The notes: generated from the sequence alone by a model not told the origin. Numbered from the stretch's first letter, positions 23,366 through 30,994 are shown. The stretch: 31,387 nt of DNA from DATAEK01 sp036258055 (GCA_036258055.1 DATAEK010000311.1:1-31387); one strand, 5' to 3'. Numbers and translations: made by a program.

Positions 23366-23453
23366 ATGGCAAATGGCAAAGGGCAAAGGGTAAAGGGCAA
23401 AGGGCAAAGGGCAAAGGGTAAAGGGCAAAGGGTAAGGGCAAAGGGTAAATGGG
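23366..23453 (+). repeat. GGGCAAA/GGGTAAA heptamer array with G-quadruplex potential
   Basis: The array starts 3 bases after the pyrB stop and lies in the 160-base gap before pyrC. GGG tracts begin at 23381, 23388, 23395, 23402, 23409, 23416, 23423 and 23430 (exactly every 7 bases), then 23436, 23443 and 23451. Loops are CAAA or TAAA, mostly 4 bases, so it meets the G3-N(1-7) quadruplex rule several times over, on the coding (RNA) strand. It opens with the same 25 bases as the array at 28970. Confidence 0.9.
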
Positions 23454-23523
23454 AAGGTTGGATGGAACGGATGGTGGATGGGACAGCGACGTGGCGCGGC
23501 GGTGAGCGAGCGGGCGAGGTGAG

Positions 23524-24843
23524 ATGAAGCTGCTGTTGAAAGGCGGGCGGGTGATCGATCCGGCAAACGGCCGGGACGGTTCGTTCGACGTGCGAATCGA
23601 GGACGGCCGCATTGCGAGGATTGGCAGGGATCTGCCGGTCGCCGGCGCCGACGTCTTCGAGGTCGCGCGCGGGTGGATCGTGACGCCGGGGCTCATCGAC
23701 ATCCACGTGCACCTGCGCGAGCCGGGGCAGGAACACAAAGAAACGATCGCGACGGGGACGGCTTCGGCGGTTGCCGGCGGCTTCACAGGTGTTGCGTGCA
23801 TGCCCAACACCGATCCGGTGAACGATCACGCCGGCATCACGCAGTTCGTGCTCAAGAAGGCGGCGGAAGCGGGTCTGGCCCACGTGTATCCGATCGGCGC
23901 TGTGTCGATGGGATCGAAAGGGGAGCAGCTCGCCGAGTTCGGCGAACAGAAAACGGCCGGGTGCGTCGCGTTCACCGACGACGGGAAGCCGGTGGCGAGC
24001 GCGCTCTTGATGCGGCGGGCTCTCGAGTACGCCGGGATGCTCGGGGTGCCCATCATCAATCACTGCGAGGACCCCTCGCTCAGGGGTGACGGCGTGGCGC
24101 ACGAGGGCTATCACGCGTCGACGCTCGGCCTGCGCGGCATTCCGGGTGCCGCCGAGTCGCTGATGGTCGAGCGCGACGTGTCGCTCGCCGAGCTGACCGG
24201 ATCGCATGTCCACATCGCGCACATGAGCGCCCGTCAGTCCCTGCGTGCGGTGCGGGCCGGGAAAGAGCGCGGCGTCCGGGTCACCTGCGAGGTGGCGCCG
24301 CACCACTTCACGCTGACCGACGAGGCCTTGGGCACGCCGGTGCAGTACGACACGAACGTGAAGATGAACCCGCCGTTGCGGGAGACCGAGGATCGTGACG
24401 CGATGCTCGAAGGGATCGCCGACGGCAGCGTCGACGTGATCGCGACCGATCACGCCCCACACCACGCCGACGAGAAGATGCTCGAGTTCGATCGCGCGCC
24501 CTTCGGCATCGTCGGCCTCGAGACGGCGGTGCCGATCGTGTTCGACCGCCTCGTTCATGCCGGGCGAATCACGCTCGCTCGGATGATTGAGCTGCTGTCG
24601 GTGAACCCGGCGCGCACGCTGCACCTGCCCGGAGGGACGCTTGCGGAGGGATCGCCGGCCGACATCACGGTGCTGGCGCCCGATCTGAGTGTCACGGTAT
24701 CGGCCGCAGCAATGCGCTCGAAGTCGAAGAACACACCGTTCGACGGTTGGCACCTGCGCGGAGGTGTCGTGGCCACGATCATCAACGGACGAATGGTCTA
24801 TCGCAACGCAGCCGCCGAGGCGCGCCTGTCGTCGGGCGCCTAG
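23524..24843 (+). CDS. pyrC: Dihydroorotase
   Basis: A 439-residue zinc amidohydrolase closing carbamoyl-aspartate to dihydroorotate. Zinc-binding H61 and H63 are in DIHVHLREPGQEHKE. Further ligands or active-site residues are in AFTDDGKPV, NHCEDPSL, HIAHMSA and ATDHAPHH, placing it in the class I (about 45 kDa) multifunctional/Bacillus-like group. The C-terminus GGVVATIINGRMVYRN is also typical. The ATG has a GAGGTGAG sequence just upstream. It follows pyrB after the G-rich repeat and precedes pyrE by 4 bases, so the four pyr genes form one operon. Confidence 0.96.
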   Translation: MKLLLKGGRVIDPANGRDGSFDVRIEDGRIARIGRDLPVAGADVFEVARGWIVTPGLIDIHVHLREPGQEHKETIATGTASAVAGGFTGVACMPNTDPVNDHAGITQFVLKKAAEAGLAHVYPIGAVSMGSKGEQLAEFGEQKTAGCVAFTDDGKPVASALLMRRALEYAGMLGVPIINHCEDPSLRGDGVAHEGYHASTLGLRGIPGAAESLMVERDVSLAELTGSHVHIAHMSARQSLRAVRAGKERGVRVTCEVAPHHFTLTDEALGTPVQYDTNVKMNPPLRETEDRDAMLEGIADGSVDVIATDHAPHHADEKMLEFDRAPFGIVGLETAVPIVFDRLVHAGRITLARMIELLSVNPARTLHLPGGTLAEGSPADITVLAPDLSVTVSAAAMRSKSKNTPFDGWHLRGGVVATIINGRMVYRNAAAEARLSSGA

Positions 24844-24847
24844 CCTC

Positions 24848-25504
24848 ATGCTTCTGACATCAGCGGCTGCGAGACAAGGACACACGGTGAATCGTCGAGA
24901 CGATCTGCGCGCCCAGGCGATGAAGAGGCTGCAGGACCTCGAGGTGCTCATGCGCGACGGGCACTTCGACTACGGCAACGGGTTCCACGGTCGCGTGTAC
25001 CTGAATCCGCACCAACTGTTTCTCCACCCCTCGACGATCTGGCGGCTCGCGCAGGACGTGCTCGACATCCTGCCGTCCGATCTGCTCGAGAAGACCCAAG
25101 TCGTTGCCGGACCGGCGACCGGTGGCGCCCTGCTCGCGCACACGCTCGCCGGGCTACTCGACGGCCGGCGTGCGCTGACCCACCCGGCTTGCAGCTTCGC
25201 TCCCTTCACGCAAGTCGAGTCCGGACTGGGTCTCCGGAGTTTCTACGCCCAGCACGTCGCCGGCCGGCGGGTGCTGCTGGCCGACGATGTGCGGAACACC
25301 GGGAAAACGTTCGAGCGATGCGCACAGCTGATTCGCGAAGCGGGTGGCTACGTGCTCGCGACCGTTCAGATCTGCGATCGGCAAGAAGCCATCGTGGACA
25401 TCGGTGTTCCGAATTACTCCCTGGTCGACTATCCCGCGCCGCAGAATTTTGCCGCGGCGGAATGCCCGATGTGCGCAGAGGGGCAGCCCATCACCAGGTT
25501 CTAA
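24848..25504 (+). CDS. pyrE: Orotate phosphoribosyltransferase-like protein
   Basis: A 218-residue phosphoribosyltransferase. The PRPP loop is VLLADDVRNTGKTF, less usual than the common EDVxTTGGS of PyrE. Before it are VVAGPATGGALLAHTLA (the PPi loop region) and a long N-terminal region with GHFDYGNGFHGRVYLN, as in OPRT. It ends with a cysteine pair in AAAECPMCAEGQPI, seen in some OPRT-like proteins and possibly metal binding. Position in the pyrRBC operon is the main reason to call it PyrE; a purine or other phosphoribosyltransferase is the alternative. The ATG at 24848 is 4 bases after pyrC; a GTG at 24887 is also possible. Its stop lies in a GGTTCTC-type repeat. Confidence 0.8.
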   Translation: MLLTSAAARQGHTVNRRDDLRAQAMKRLQDLEVLMRDGHFDYGNGFHGRVYLNPHQLFLHPSTIWRLAQDVLDILPSDLLEKTQVVAGPATGGALLAHTLAGLLDGRRALTHPACSFAPFTQVESGLGLRSFYAQHVAGRRVLLADDVRNTGKTFERCAQLIREAGGYVLATVQICDRQEAIVDIGVPNYSLVDYPAPQNFAAAECPMCAEGQPITRF

Positions 25505-25527
25505 GGTTCTCAGGTTCTCAGGTTCCG
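25496..25527. repeat. AGGTTCTC octamer array across the pyrE stop
   Basis: Four 8-base units, AGGTTCTA, AGGTTCTC, AGGTTCTC and AGGTTCCG, run from 25496 to 25527. The pyrE TAA (25502-25504) lies at the junction of the first two units. The same GGTTCT word, on the other strand, builds the array at 15819-15846. Confidence 0.8.
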
Positions 25528-25570
25528 GGTTCGCTCCAATGCAACGATCCAAGAAGCGTAGAACCGGGCC

Positions 25571-26470
25571 ATGACCCCTCGCGTCGCGATTCCTGCACCG
25601 TCGATGGGCCCTGCGCTCGACGGTCTCTACGAGAACTACAACCGCGAAGACTCCGCGAGCGATCCGGTCCACCGGGTCCGGCCATTCCCCGAGCCGGCCG
25701 ACCGGGAGATTGCCGGATTCTGTGCCGCGGCGCTCGCCTTCGGACGTGTGTCGAGCGTCCTCAACTCGATCGATACCCTGCTTGCGATCATGGGACCGTC
25801 TCCGGCTGCGTTCGTGCGAGGGTTCGAGCCCGAGGCGCCGCATCCCGACTTGCGACGGATGGTCCACCGCTGGACGCGCGGCAGCGACCTGGTCGCACTG
25901 CTGTGGGTGCTCAGGCAGATGCTCGATCGCGCCGGCACCCTCGAGGCTTTTTTCGTCGAGGGGCTCGCGCCCGATGCCGAGGACGTGGGCGCCGCCCTCG
26001 ATACGTTCTCGACCCGGGCCCTGGCGCTCGACATCAGACGCGCGTACGGCCGCGTGCCGAAACGCCCGGGCGTGTGCTATTTCTTCCCCCGGCCGTCGGC
26101 GGGCAGCGCGTGCAAGCGGCTCAACCTGTTCCTCAGGTGGATGGTGCGACGTGACGAGGTCGATCTCGGCGTCTGGACGCGCGTCCCCCGGGCGAAGCTG
26201 ATCGTGCCGCTCGATACGCACGTCATCCGACTAGGCCGGTGCCTTCGGCTGACACGGTACGTCAGCCCGGGCTGGAAGATGGCCGCGGACATCACGGCGA
26301 CGCTCCGCCGGCTGGATCCGGTCGACCCGGTTCGATTCGACTTCGCGATCTGCCACGTCGGCATGATGAACGCGTGCGGGTTCGGGCGGCGGCAGGGTGA
26401 CGCGCAGTGCCCCCTCAAAGGGCTCTGTCATCCTCGCCCGGCTCCACGACCGCGCCCTGGAGTCCGATGA
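25571..26470 (+). CDS. TIGR02757 (DUF2400) family protein
   Basis: A 299-residue protein of a widespread conserved family of unknown function, distantly like helix-hairpin-helix DNA glycosylases. Recognisable features are LYENYNREDSASDPVHRVR near the start, CYFFPRPSAGSACKRLNLFLRWMVR in the middle (given in family proteins as 'S.CKR...FLRWMVR'), VPLDTHV and the cysteine-bearing C-terminus DFAICHVGM...QCPLKGLCHP. The last part resembles the Fe-S-type cysteine cluster of EndoIII-like proteins, but not all four cysteines align clearly. No assay-based role is known to me. The ATG at 25571 has a weak ribosome-binding site; M12 is an alternative start. It overlaps the next gene by four bases (ATGA). 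Confidence 0.88.
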   Translation: MTPRVAIPAPSMGPALDGLYENYNREDSASDPVHRVRPFPEPADREIAGFCAAALAFGRVSSVLNSIDTLLAIMGPSPAAFVRGFEPEAPHPDLRRMVHRWTRGSDLVALLWVLRQMLDRAGTLEAFFVEGLAPDAEDVGAALDTFSTRALALDIRRAYGRVPKRPGVCYFFPRPSAGSACKRLNLFLRWMVRRDEVDLGVWTRVPRAKLIVPLDTHVIRLGRCLRLTRYVSPGWKMAADITATLRRLDPVDPVRFDFAICHVGMMNACGFGRRQGDAQCPLKGLCHPRPAPRPRPGVR

Positions 26471-26946
26471 AGAAGATCCTGCTGTTCGTGCTGATGCTCG
26501 CCGTCGCCGCAGTGGCGTTCGTGCTGGGCCGCCGCTTCAGCGAACGTGACGTTCGCTCGGTGGCCGCGCCCGGGGGCGGACTCATCGCGTCGGTCACCGA
26601 GCGCGTCTGCCTGGACGGCCGCTGTCAGGTTCTGTGGGTCGGGGCGGCGGGTCAGGCGCCGACCAAGGTCGCCACGCTCAATGCCGGGCAGACCTGCGAC
26701 GAGATCGCATGGACGAACGATGGCACGCGGGTCGCGTTCCTCGTCGATGGCTACCAGCTCCGACTCTACACTGGCGCGTCCGCCGTGCCCGCCGGTCAGA
26801 TCACGCTCGTCGTGCCCGATGCACAGCCAACGACGCGCATCGCCCGCGGGATCACCTTCTCGGAGAACGGCCGCGCGATCACGTTCGACGACTGCCCGCG
26901 GGGACGCTCGGGTTGCCGGTCAGGCCTCACGGCAGTACCGCAGTAG
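26467..26946 (+). CDS. Small secreted/anchored protein with WD40-like (PD40) segments
   Basis: A 159-residue protein starting at ATG 26467, overlapping the TIGR02757 stop (ATGA). Residues about 3-20 (KILLFVLMLAVAAVAFVLG) are a signal anchor or uncleaved signal peptide. The exported part has two segments like the TolB/PD40 beta-propeller repeat, IAWTNDGTRVAFLV and ITFSENGRAITFDD. Two blades are too few for a full propeller. It has five cysteines after the anchor (VCLDGRC, QTCDE, DDCPRGRSGC), suggesting disulfides outside the cytoplasm. I do not recognise a named family. The coupling to the TIGR02757 gene may only reflect transcription. Confidence 0.7.
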   Translation: MKKILLFVLMLAVAAVAFVLGRRFSERDVRSVAAPGGGLIASVTERVCLDGRCQVLWVGAAGQAPTKVATLNAGQTCDEIAWTNDGTRVAFLVDGYQLRLYTGASAVPAGQITLVVPDAQPTTRIARGITFSENGRAITFDDCPRGRSGCRSGLTAVPQ

Positions 26947-26953
26947 AAGATCC

Positions 26954-26995
26954 AAACGCGCACGGTGCACGGTGCACCCTGCACCTTGCGCGTTT
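26954..26995. terminator. Heptamer-built bidirectional terminator
   Basis: AAACGCGC pairs with GCGCGTTT (8 bp), then after a small internal loop GGTGCA pairs with TGCACC (6 bp). The A and T runs at the base suit termination in both directions between convergent genes. The same bases read as five 7-base units: GCACGGT, GCACGGT, GCACCCT, GCACCTT and GCGCGTT (26960-26994). Confidence 0.7.
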
Positions 26996-26999
26996 CGTC

Positions 27000-28088
27000 T
27001 CAACTCCTGACCGCCTGGTACACCTTGAGCGTGTCCTGAACCATGCGTTCGGCGCTGAACTTCTCGCGGACGACCCGCAGACCCGCGGCGCCCATGCGAT
27101 CGCGCAGGGCCGGGTCCCTGAGCAGGCGCACGATCGCAGCCGCCATGGCCGCGTGATCGCGAGGCGGGACGAGCAGGCCGGTCGTGCCTTCCAGCACCAC
27201 CTCCGGGATCCCGCCCGCGTTGGTGGCGACGACCGGTTTCTCACAGGCCATCGCATCGAGCAGCGACGTGCCGAGTCCTTCGGTGACGGAGCTCATCACG
27301 AAGAGGTCGAACGCCTTGTGCAGCGAGAGAACGTCGGGACGGAAGCCGAGCAGCATCACGTGCTTCTCGAGATGGTGATCCTTGATCTGGCGCTCGAGGG
27401 CCGCGCGCAGCTCTCCTTCGCCTGCTATCACGAATCTCGCATCCGGCACCTGGCGCACGACGAGCGCGGCCGCTTCGACCAGGTGTCGCTGACCTTTGTG
27501 CGGCACCAGCGCGGCAACATTCCCGACAACCGGCGCGTGATGCGGCAGCCAGAGCTCCTCGTGGAGCCTGGCCGGCGGCGCCGCGGCGACGCGTTCGAGA
27601 TCGATGCCTTCATTGACGATCACCGTCCGATCGACGGGTACCCCGTCGGCGACGAGCATGTCCCGAATCGCCTCGGACACGCAGATGAACATGTCGACCT
27701 GGCGGTACTTCCAGCGGGAAAGCGAATTGCCGCGAAGATGGAAATCCACCCGGCGCGCGGCCAGGAGCGGCAGCTTCGCTGGCTGAGTGCTCATCGAGAG
27801 GGCCAGCGATGCCATCGCGACGGCGTGCGAGTCGTGCGCGTGGACGACGTCGGGCGTCAAGCTCTTGATGAGTCGCGCCAGACGCCACGCAGCGCCGAGA
27901 TCCATTTCCGTCCGCGGCGCGAGCGGAAAGACATCCAGGCCTTCCCGCGCGCGCTGGCGCAGCTCCCCGTCCGGATGCGCCACGAGCATCGTCCGATTAC
28001 CCAGCGAACGCAGGCCCATGACCGTCACCAGGACCTGGTTCTGACCGCCACGCCAGGTCCGCGCGGTGTCGATATGGAGCGAGAACAT
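27000..28088 (-). CDS. Glycosyltransferase family 4 (GT-B)
   Basis: A 362-residue cytoplasmic glycosyltransferase using a nucleotide sugar. The N-terminal MFSLHIDTARTWRGGQNQVL has the glycine-rich acceptor loop. VVHAHDSHAVAMA is the typical end of the first Rossmann domain. The second domain has FVIAGEGELRAAL, VMLLGFRPDV and the donor-site block SSVTEGLGTSLLDAMACEKPVVATNAGGIPE, where the second acidic residue of the E-x7-E motif is Asp. The protein ends with the usual REKFSAERMVQ helix. It begins directly after the family 2 glycosyltransferase stop (TGA then ATG), so the pair probably builds one glycan, perhaps lipopolysaccharide core. Donor and acceptor are unknown. Confidence 0.92.
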   Translation of the reverse strand: MFSLHIDTARTWRGGQNQVLVTVMGLRSLGNRTMLVAHPDGELRQRAREGLDVFPLAPRTEMDLGAAWRLARLIKSLTPDVVHAHDSHAVAMASLALSMSTQPAKLPLLAARRVDFHLRGNSLSRWKYRQVDMFICVSEAIRDMLVADGVPVDRTVIVNEGIDLERVAAAPPARLHEELWLPHHAPVVGNVAALVPHKGQRHLVEAAALVVRQVPDARFVIAGEGELRAALERQIKDHHLEKHVMLLGFRPDVLSLHKAFDLFVMSSVTEGLGTSLLDAMACEKPVVATNAGGIPEVVLEGTTGLLVPPRDHAAMAAAIVRLLRDPALRDRMGAAGLRVVREKFSAERMVQDTLKVYQAVRS

Positions 28089-28952
28089 TCAGGGCCGCGA
28101 CCCTGGAACGGGCGGGTCCGGGCGGGCGAGCGTAGCCGGGTTCGTAGCGGTCGTCGGGCGGTCGCCCCTGATGGTTGCCGGCTCGGGCCGTGCGATCGGT
28201 TCGCGAGCCGCCGCGTGCTGCAGCTCCCACAGCTTCGCCAGCTTCAGGAAGACGTAGTACGAATTCAGGATCGAGACGAGCAGGCCCGCGCCCCCGTCAC
28301 GGATGCCGCCGCGGAGGATGTAGTTGCGCAGGAACGCGAACGCCGGGTGAATCGCGGCGGCGATCGCGGACGCTCGGCGCCCCTCCGCCATCCATTGCTC
28401 TGCGGCAAGCGTCGTGTAGCGATCGATCGTCGTCAGGTGATGCGAGATGTCCCGGTAGGCATAATGCTGGATCTCGTTGCGGAGCGTTCCGGGCGCGCTC
28501 TGAAGTTCAACCGACTCGTGCACCCGGCGCCCATTCCAGCGTCCCGCACGTCGATCGTACAGGCGGAGCTGATAGTCCGGGTACCAGTCGGTGCTGCGGA
28601 CCCAGCGCCCGAGATACCACGTCACGCGCGGAATTCGATAGCCAACGTGCGCAGGTGGCTGCGCGAGCGTCGCGCGAATCTCCGCGGCGAGATCGGCTGA
28701 GATCCGCTCATCCGCATCGAGCGAGAGGATCCAGTCGTTCGAGGCAATCTCGGCGGCGTAGTTCTTCTGCGCGCTGTACCCCGGCCAGTCCCGGACCACG
28801 ACGCGCGCGCCCAGCCGCTCGGCGATGGCCGCCGTCGCGTCCGTGCTGCGTGAATCGATGACGACGATCTCGTCGGCCCAGAAGACCGATTCGAGCGCCG
28901 CGGCAATGTGGGCGGCCTCGTTGAAGGTGATGACCGTAACGGTCAGCTTCAC
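28089..28952 (-). CDS. Glycosyltransferase family 2 (WaaE/KdtX-like)
   Basis: A 287-residue GT-A enzyme. It begins LTVTVITFNEAAHIAAALES, has EIVVIDSRSTDAT and the metal-binding SLDADERIS (the DxD motif). The region after it, YRIPRVTWYLGRWVRSTDWYPDYQLRLYDR followed later by HHLTTIDRYTTLAAEQ, fits LPS core beta-glucosyltransferases of the WaaE type. The C-terminal part AFLRNYILRGGIRDGGAGL may dock on the membrane. It is the first gene of a two-gene unit with the family 4 glycosyltransferase. Just upstream is a G-rich heptamer array (28970-29040) that its promoter must lie in or beyond. Confidence 0.9.
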   Translation of the reverse strand: MKLTVTVITFNEAAHIAAALESVFWADEIVVIDSRSTDATAAIAERLGARVVVRDWPGYSAQKNYAAEIASNDWILSLDADERISADLAAEIRATLAQPPAHVGYRIPRVTWYLGRWVRSTDWYPDYQLRLYDRRAGRWNGRRVHESVELQSAPGTLRNEIQHYAYRDISHHLTTIDRYTTLAAEQWMAEGRRASAIAAAIHPAFAFLRNYILRGGIRDGGAGLLVSILNSYYVFLKLAKLWELQHAAAREPIARPEPATIRGDRPTTATNPATLARPDPPVPGSRP

Positions 28953-28969
28953 TCAGGGGAGTGTAGCAA

Positions 28970-29040
28970 ATGGCAAATGGCAAAGGGCAAAGGGGAAATG
29001 GGAAATGGGTCATGGGCCATGGGTCATGGGCCATGGGGGG
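28970..29040 (+). repeat. GGG-every-7 heptamer array (second copy)
   Basis: It begins with the same 25 bases as the 23366 array, then changes to ATGGGTC/ATGGGCC units. GGG tracts start at 28985, 28992, 29000, 29007, 29014, 29021, 29028 and 29035. The G-rich strand is opposite the flanking minus-strand genes, so their RNA would be C-rich here. It occupies much of the 193-base gap between tolC and the family 2 glycosyltransferase; the rest shows nothing I can name. Confidence 0.85.
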
Positions 29041-29145
29041 AGACGGGGCAACAGGGAATGACGTGAAAGAGAACCAGGCCACCAGGGAAGGATCGACGGC
29101 AGAGACACCGGCAACGCCGTGCTCTGCCGTCGGTGGACCGGTGTC

Positions 29146-30777
29146 CTACCGGAGCGGAACGGTCTGGACCGCTTCGAAGTCGATGAGCGACTTGTTGTAG
29201 GCGATGATCGCGTTCAGCTCGCTCACGCGCTGGCGGGCGAGATCGCGCTGAGCCTGCAGCACGCGGAACGTGTCGGAGAGTCCGACCGCGACGCGCTTCT
29301 CTTCTGCCTGGAGGCTCTGTTCGGCGAGCTCCCGCGCCTTTCGAGTCGACTCGACTCGCTTCAGGCTGGTGTTGACCTGACGTCCGGCCTCCCGAACTGA
29401 GAAGACAATCTGCGTTTCGAGGTCATGGATGCTGGTCGTCTGCTGATCGCGCTGCAGCCGTCCTTGCGCCAGCGCGGCGTCGGCGATGCTGGTGCCGAGC
29501 GGATAGCTGACGTTCAGCACGACCGACCACGTCTTGAACTCGTTGCCGAACACGTCACGCAACGCGTCGCTGAAGCTTCGCTGGGACGAGCTCAGGATCG
29601 GCGGTGGATAGAGCGGCGAATTCAGATCGAACACGCGCTGCGTGCCGGCGGTGCCCACGAGGTTGTAGTTGCCGGTCACATCCAGGGCCGGCATCTTCTG
29701 ATTCTTGTAGAACCTCAGGTTGATGTCCGTCTCCTCGACCTGCTTCTTCAACTGAGCGAGGTCGGTCCGGTTGGCGAGCGCGTTCGCGATCGCCCCGTCC
29801 ACGTCGACGGCCTGAGGTGTCAGCGTCGGTTCATCGGAGGGCTCGAGCTTCGTCGTCCAGAAATCCGGCTGCGACGGATTCATCACCAGCGTCCGCAGTC
29901 GATCCTCGGCTGTGCGGATCTGGCCCTCGGCCACGATCACGGATTCTTCGTTCGCGGCAACCTCGGCTTCCGCCTGAACGATCTCGATCGGCGCAATCGT
30001 GCCGACTTCCACACGCCGCCGGTTGTTCTTGAGCGACGTCTGCGCGAGCTCGAGCGACTGCAGGGCGACCTGGTAGCCAGCGACCGCATTCAGGAGGTCG
30101 AAGTAGGAACTGCGAACTTGGCGCGACGTCTGCGTGAGCGTCTGGCGAAGCTGGATATCGGCAATCTGCTGAATTTTCTCGCTGAGCATCAGGTTCTGCC
30201 GGTTGTTGTCGAACTTGAAGTTGCGGAGCAGCGGCTGCGTGTACGAGGCCACCAGGTTCGAATCGAGCTGCGGGTTGAACCGGTTCGACAGGCTGGTCGT
30301 CGTCAGGCGTCCCGCGTCCAGCGAGACGTTATAACGACCGCCGCCCCAGGGGGTGAACTGCTGGAGGCCGCCGCTCGTGCGGAAACTATCGTTGGTCAGG
30401 ATCGTCTCGTTGCCGTTCAGGAAGTCATTCGGCGGCGACGTGCTGCTGCGCGACGTCGTCTGCGAAAAGAGTAACGGCGCGTACACGGCCCGGGCCTGGG
30501 CCACGCCGTAGGTCGCAATCTGCGGCGTGAGTTGCTCGGCTTTGATGTTGAGATTGTTCTGCAGCGCCATCTTGACCGCCTCGTCCACCGAGATCTTCAA
30601 AGTGTTCGGGGGGACCTGGGTCGATGGCTGTTGGGCCGCCGGTGTCTGTCGGGGGGACGGGGCCGGCGGGTTCTGTTCGGATGCGGACACCCCGCGGCCG
30701 GATGCGAACAGGCCTACGGCCATGACGGCTGCCGCGGCGAGGCGCAGAGAAGCCGGAATTTGTTGCTTCAAACGCAT
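29146..30777 (-). CDS. TolC-family outer membrane efflux protein
   Basis: A 543-residue outer-membrane channel protein. The start is taken at the ATG at 30777, with GGAG 9 bases upstream, because it gives a signal peptide (basic start, hydrophobic 11-25, likely cut after about residue 33). A Pro/Gln-rich segment follows, then two OEP repeats: the first opens ISVDEAVKMALQNNLNIKAEQL, the second includes PQAVDVDGAIANALANRTDLAQLKKQV. Long coiled-coil-forming stretches are evident (QLRQTLTQTSRQVRSSYFDL; LAEQSLQAEEKRVAVG). TolC proteins form the outer exit for efflux or type I secretion. No inner-membrane pump or adaptor gene is adjacent; the ABC cluster at 7-8 kb is distant and not linked to it. 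Confidence 0.93.
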   Translation of the reverse strand: MRLKQQIPASLRLAAAAVMAVGLFASGRGVSASEQNPPAPSPRQTPAAQQPSTQVPPNTLKISVDEAVKMALQNNLNIKAEQLTPQIATYGVAQARAVYAPLLFSQTTSRSSTSPPNDFLNGNETILTNDSFRTSGGLQQFTPWGGGRYNVSLDAGRLTTTSLSNRFNPQLDSNLVASYTQPLLRNFKFDNNRQNLMLSEKIQQIADIQLRQTLTQTSRQVRSSYFDLLNAVAGYQVALQSLELAQTSLKNNRRRVEVGTIAPIEIVQAEAEVAANEESVIVAEGQIRTAEDRLRTLVMNPSQPDFWTTKLEPSDEPTLTPQAVDVDGAIANALANRTDLAQLKKQVEETDINLRFYKNQKMPALDVTGNYNLVGTAGTQRVFDLNSPLYPPPILSSSQRSFSDALRDVFGNEFKTWSVVLNVSYPLGTSIADAALAQGRLQRDQQTTSIHDLETQIVFSVREAGRQVNTSLKRVESTRKARELAEQSLQAEEKRVAVGLSDTFRVLQAQRDLARQRVSELNAIIAYNKSLIDFEAVQTVPLR

Positions 30778-30911
30778 TGCTGATGACTCCAATATCGGGA
30801 ACGGAAACCTGGAACCCTTCTGAAATAGCAAGAACTGGGACGGCCGGTTCCGGGTCGCCCAGGGGCTCGGGAGAGCAGACGGATCGTGGGTAACGAGTGT
30901 TTCCCGAAATG

Positions 30912-30917
30912 TATACT
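30912..30917 (+). promoter_or_regulatory. Possible -10 element for the S9 peptidase gene
   Basis: TATACT at 30912-30917, about 80 bases before the ATG at 30995, in the 217-base gap between the divergent tolC-family and peptidase genes. No convincing -35 is visible. Confidence 0.35.
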
Positions 30918-30994
30918 TACCCTCGGGTGCGCGCCGAGCGCACACACCCGATCCCGTCCGGCCTCTGTTTCACCGATCCAAGGATTAGACGCCC

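Noticed and set aside
23366..23453. Possible CRISPR array
   Set aside because: Units are 7 bases with no unique spacers; it is a simple tandem repeat.
20968..24951. Three long minus-strand open frames across pyrR, pyrB and pyrC
   Set aside because: They mirror well-conserved pyr genes, and parts translate the heptamer repeat as low-complexity peptides (repeats of LPFALCP). These are antisense shadows.
26634..28700. A 688-codon open frame antisense to the two glycosyltransferases
   Set aside because: The minus strand holds two intact glycosyltransferases with all motifs; the plus frame has no recognisable domain and crosses a terminator and two gene ends.
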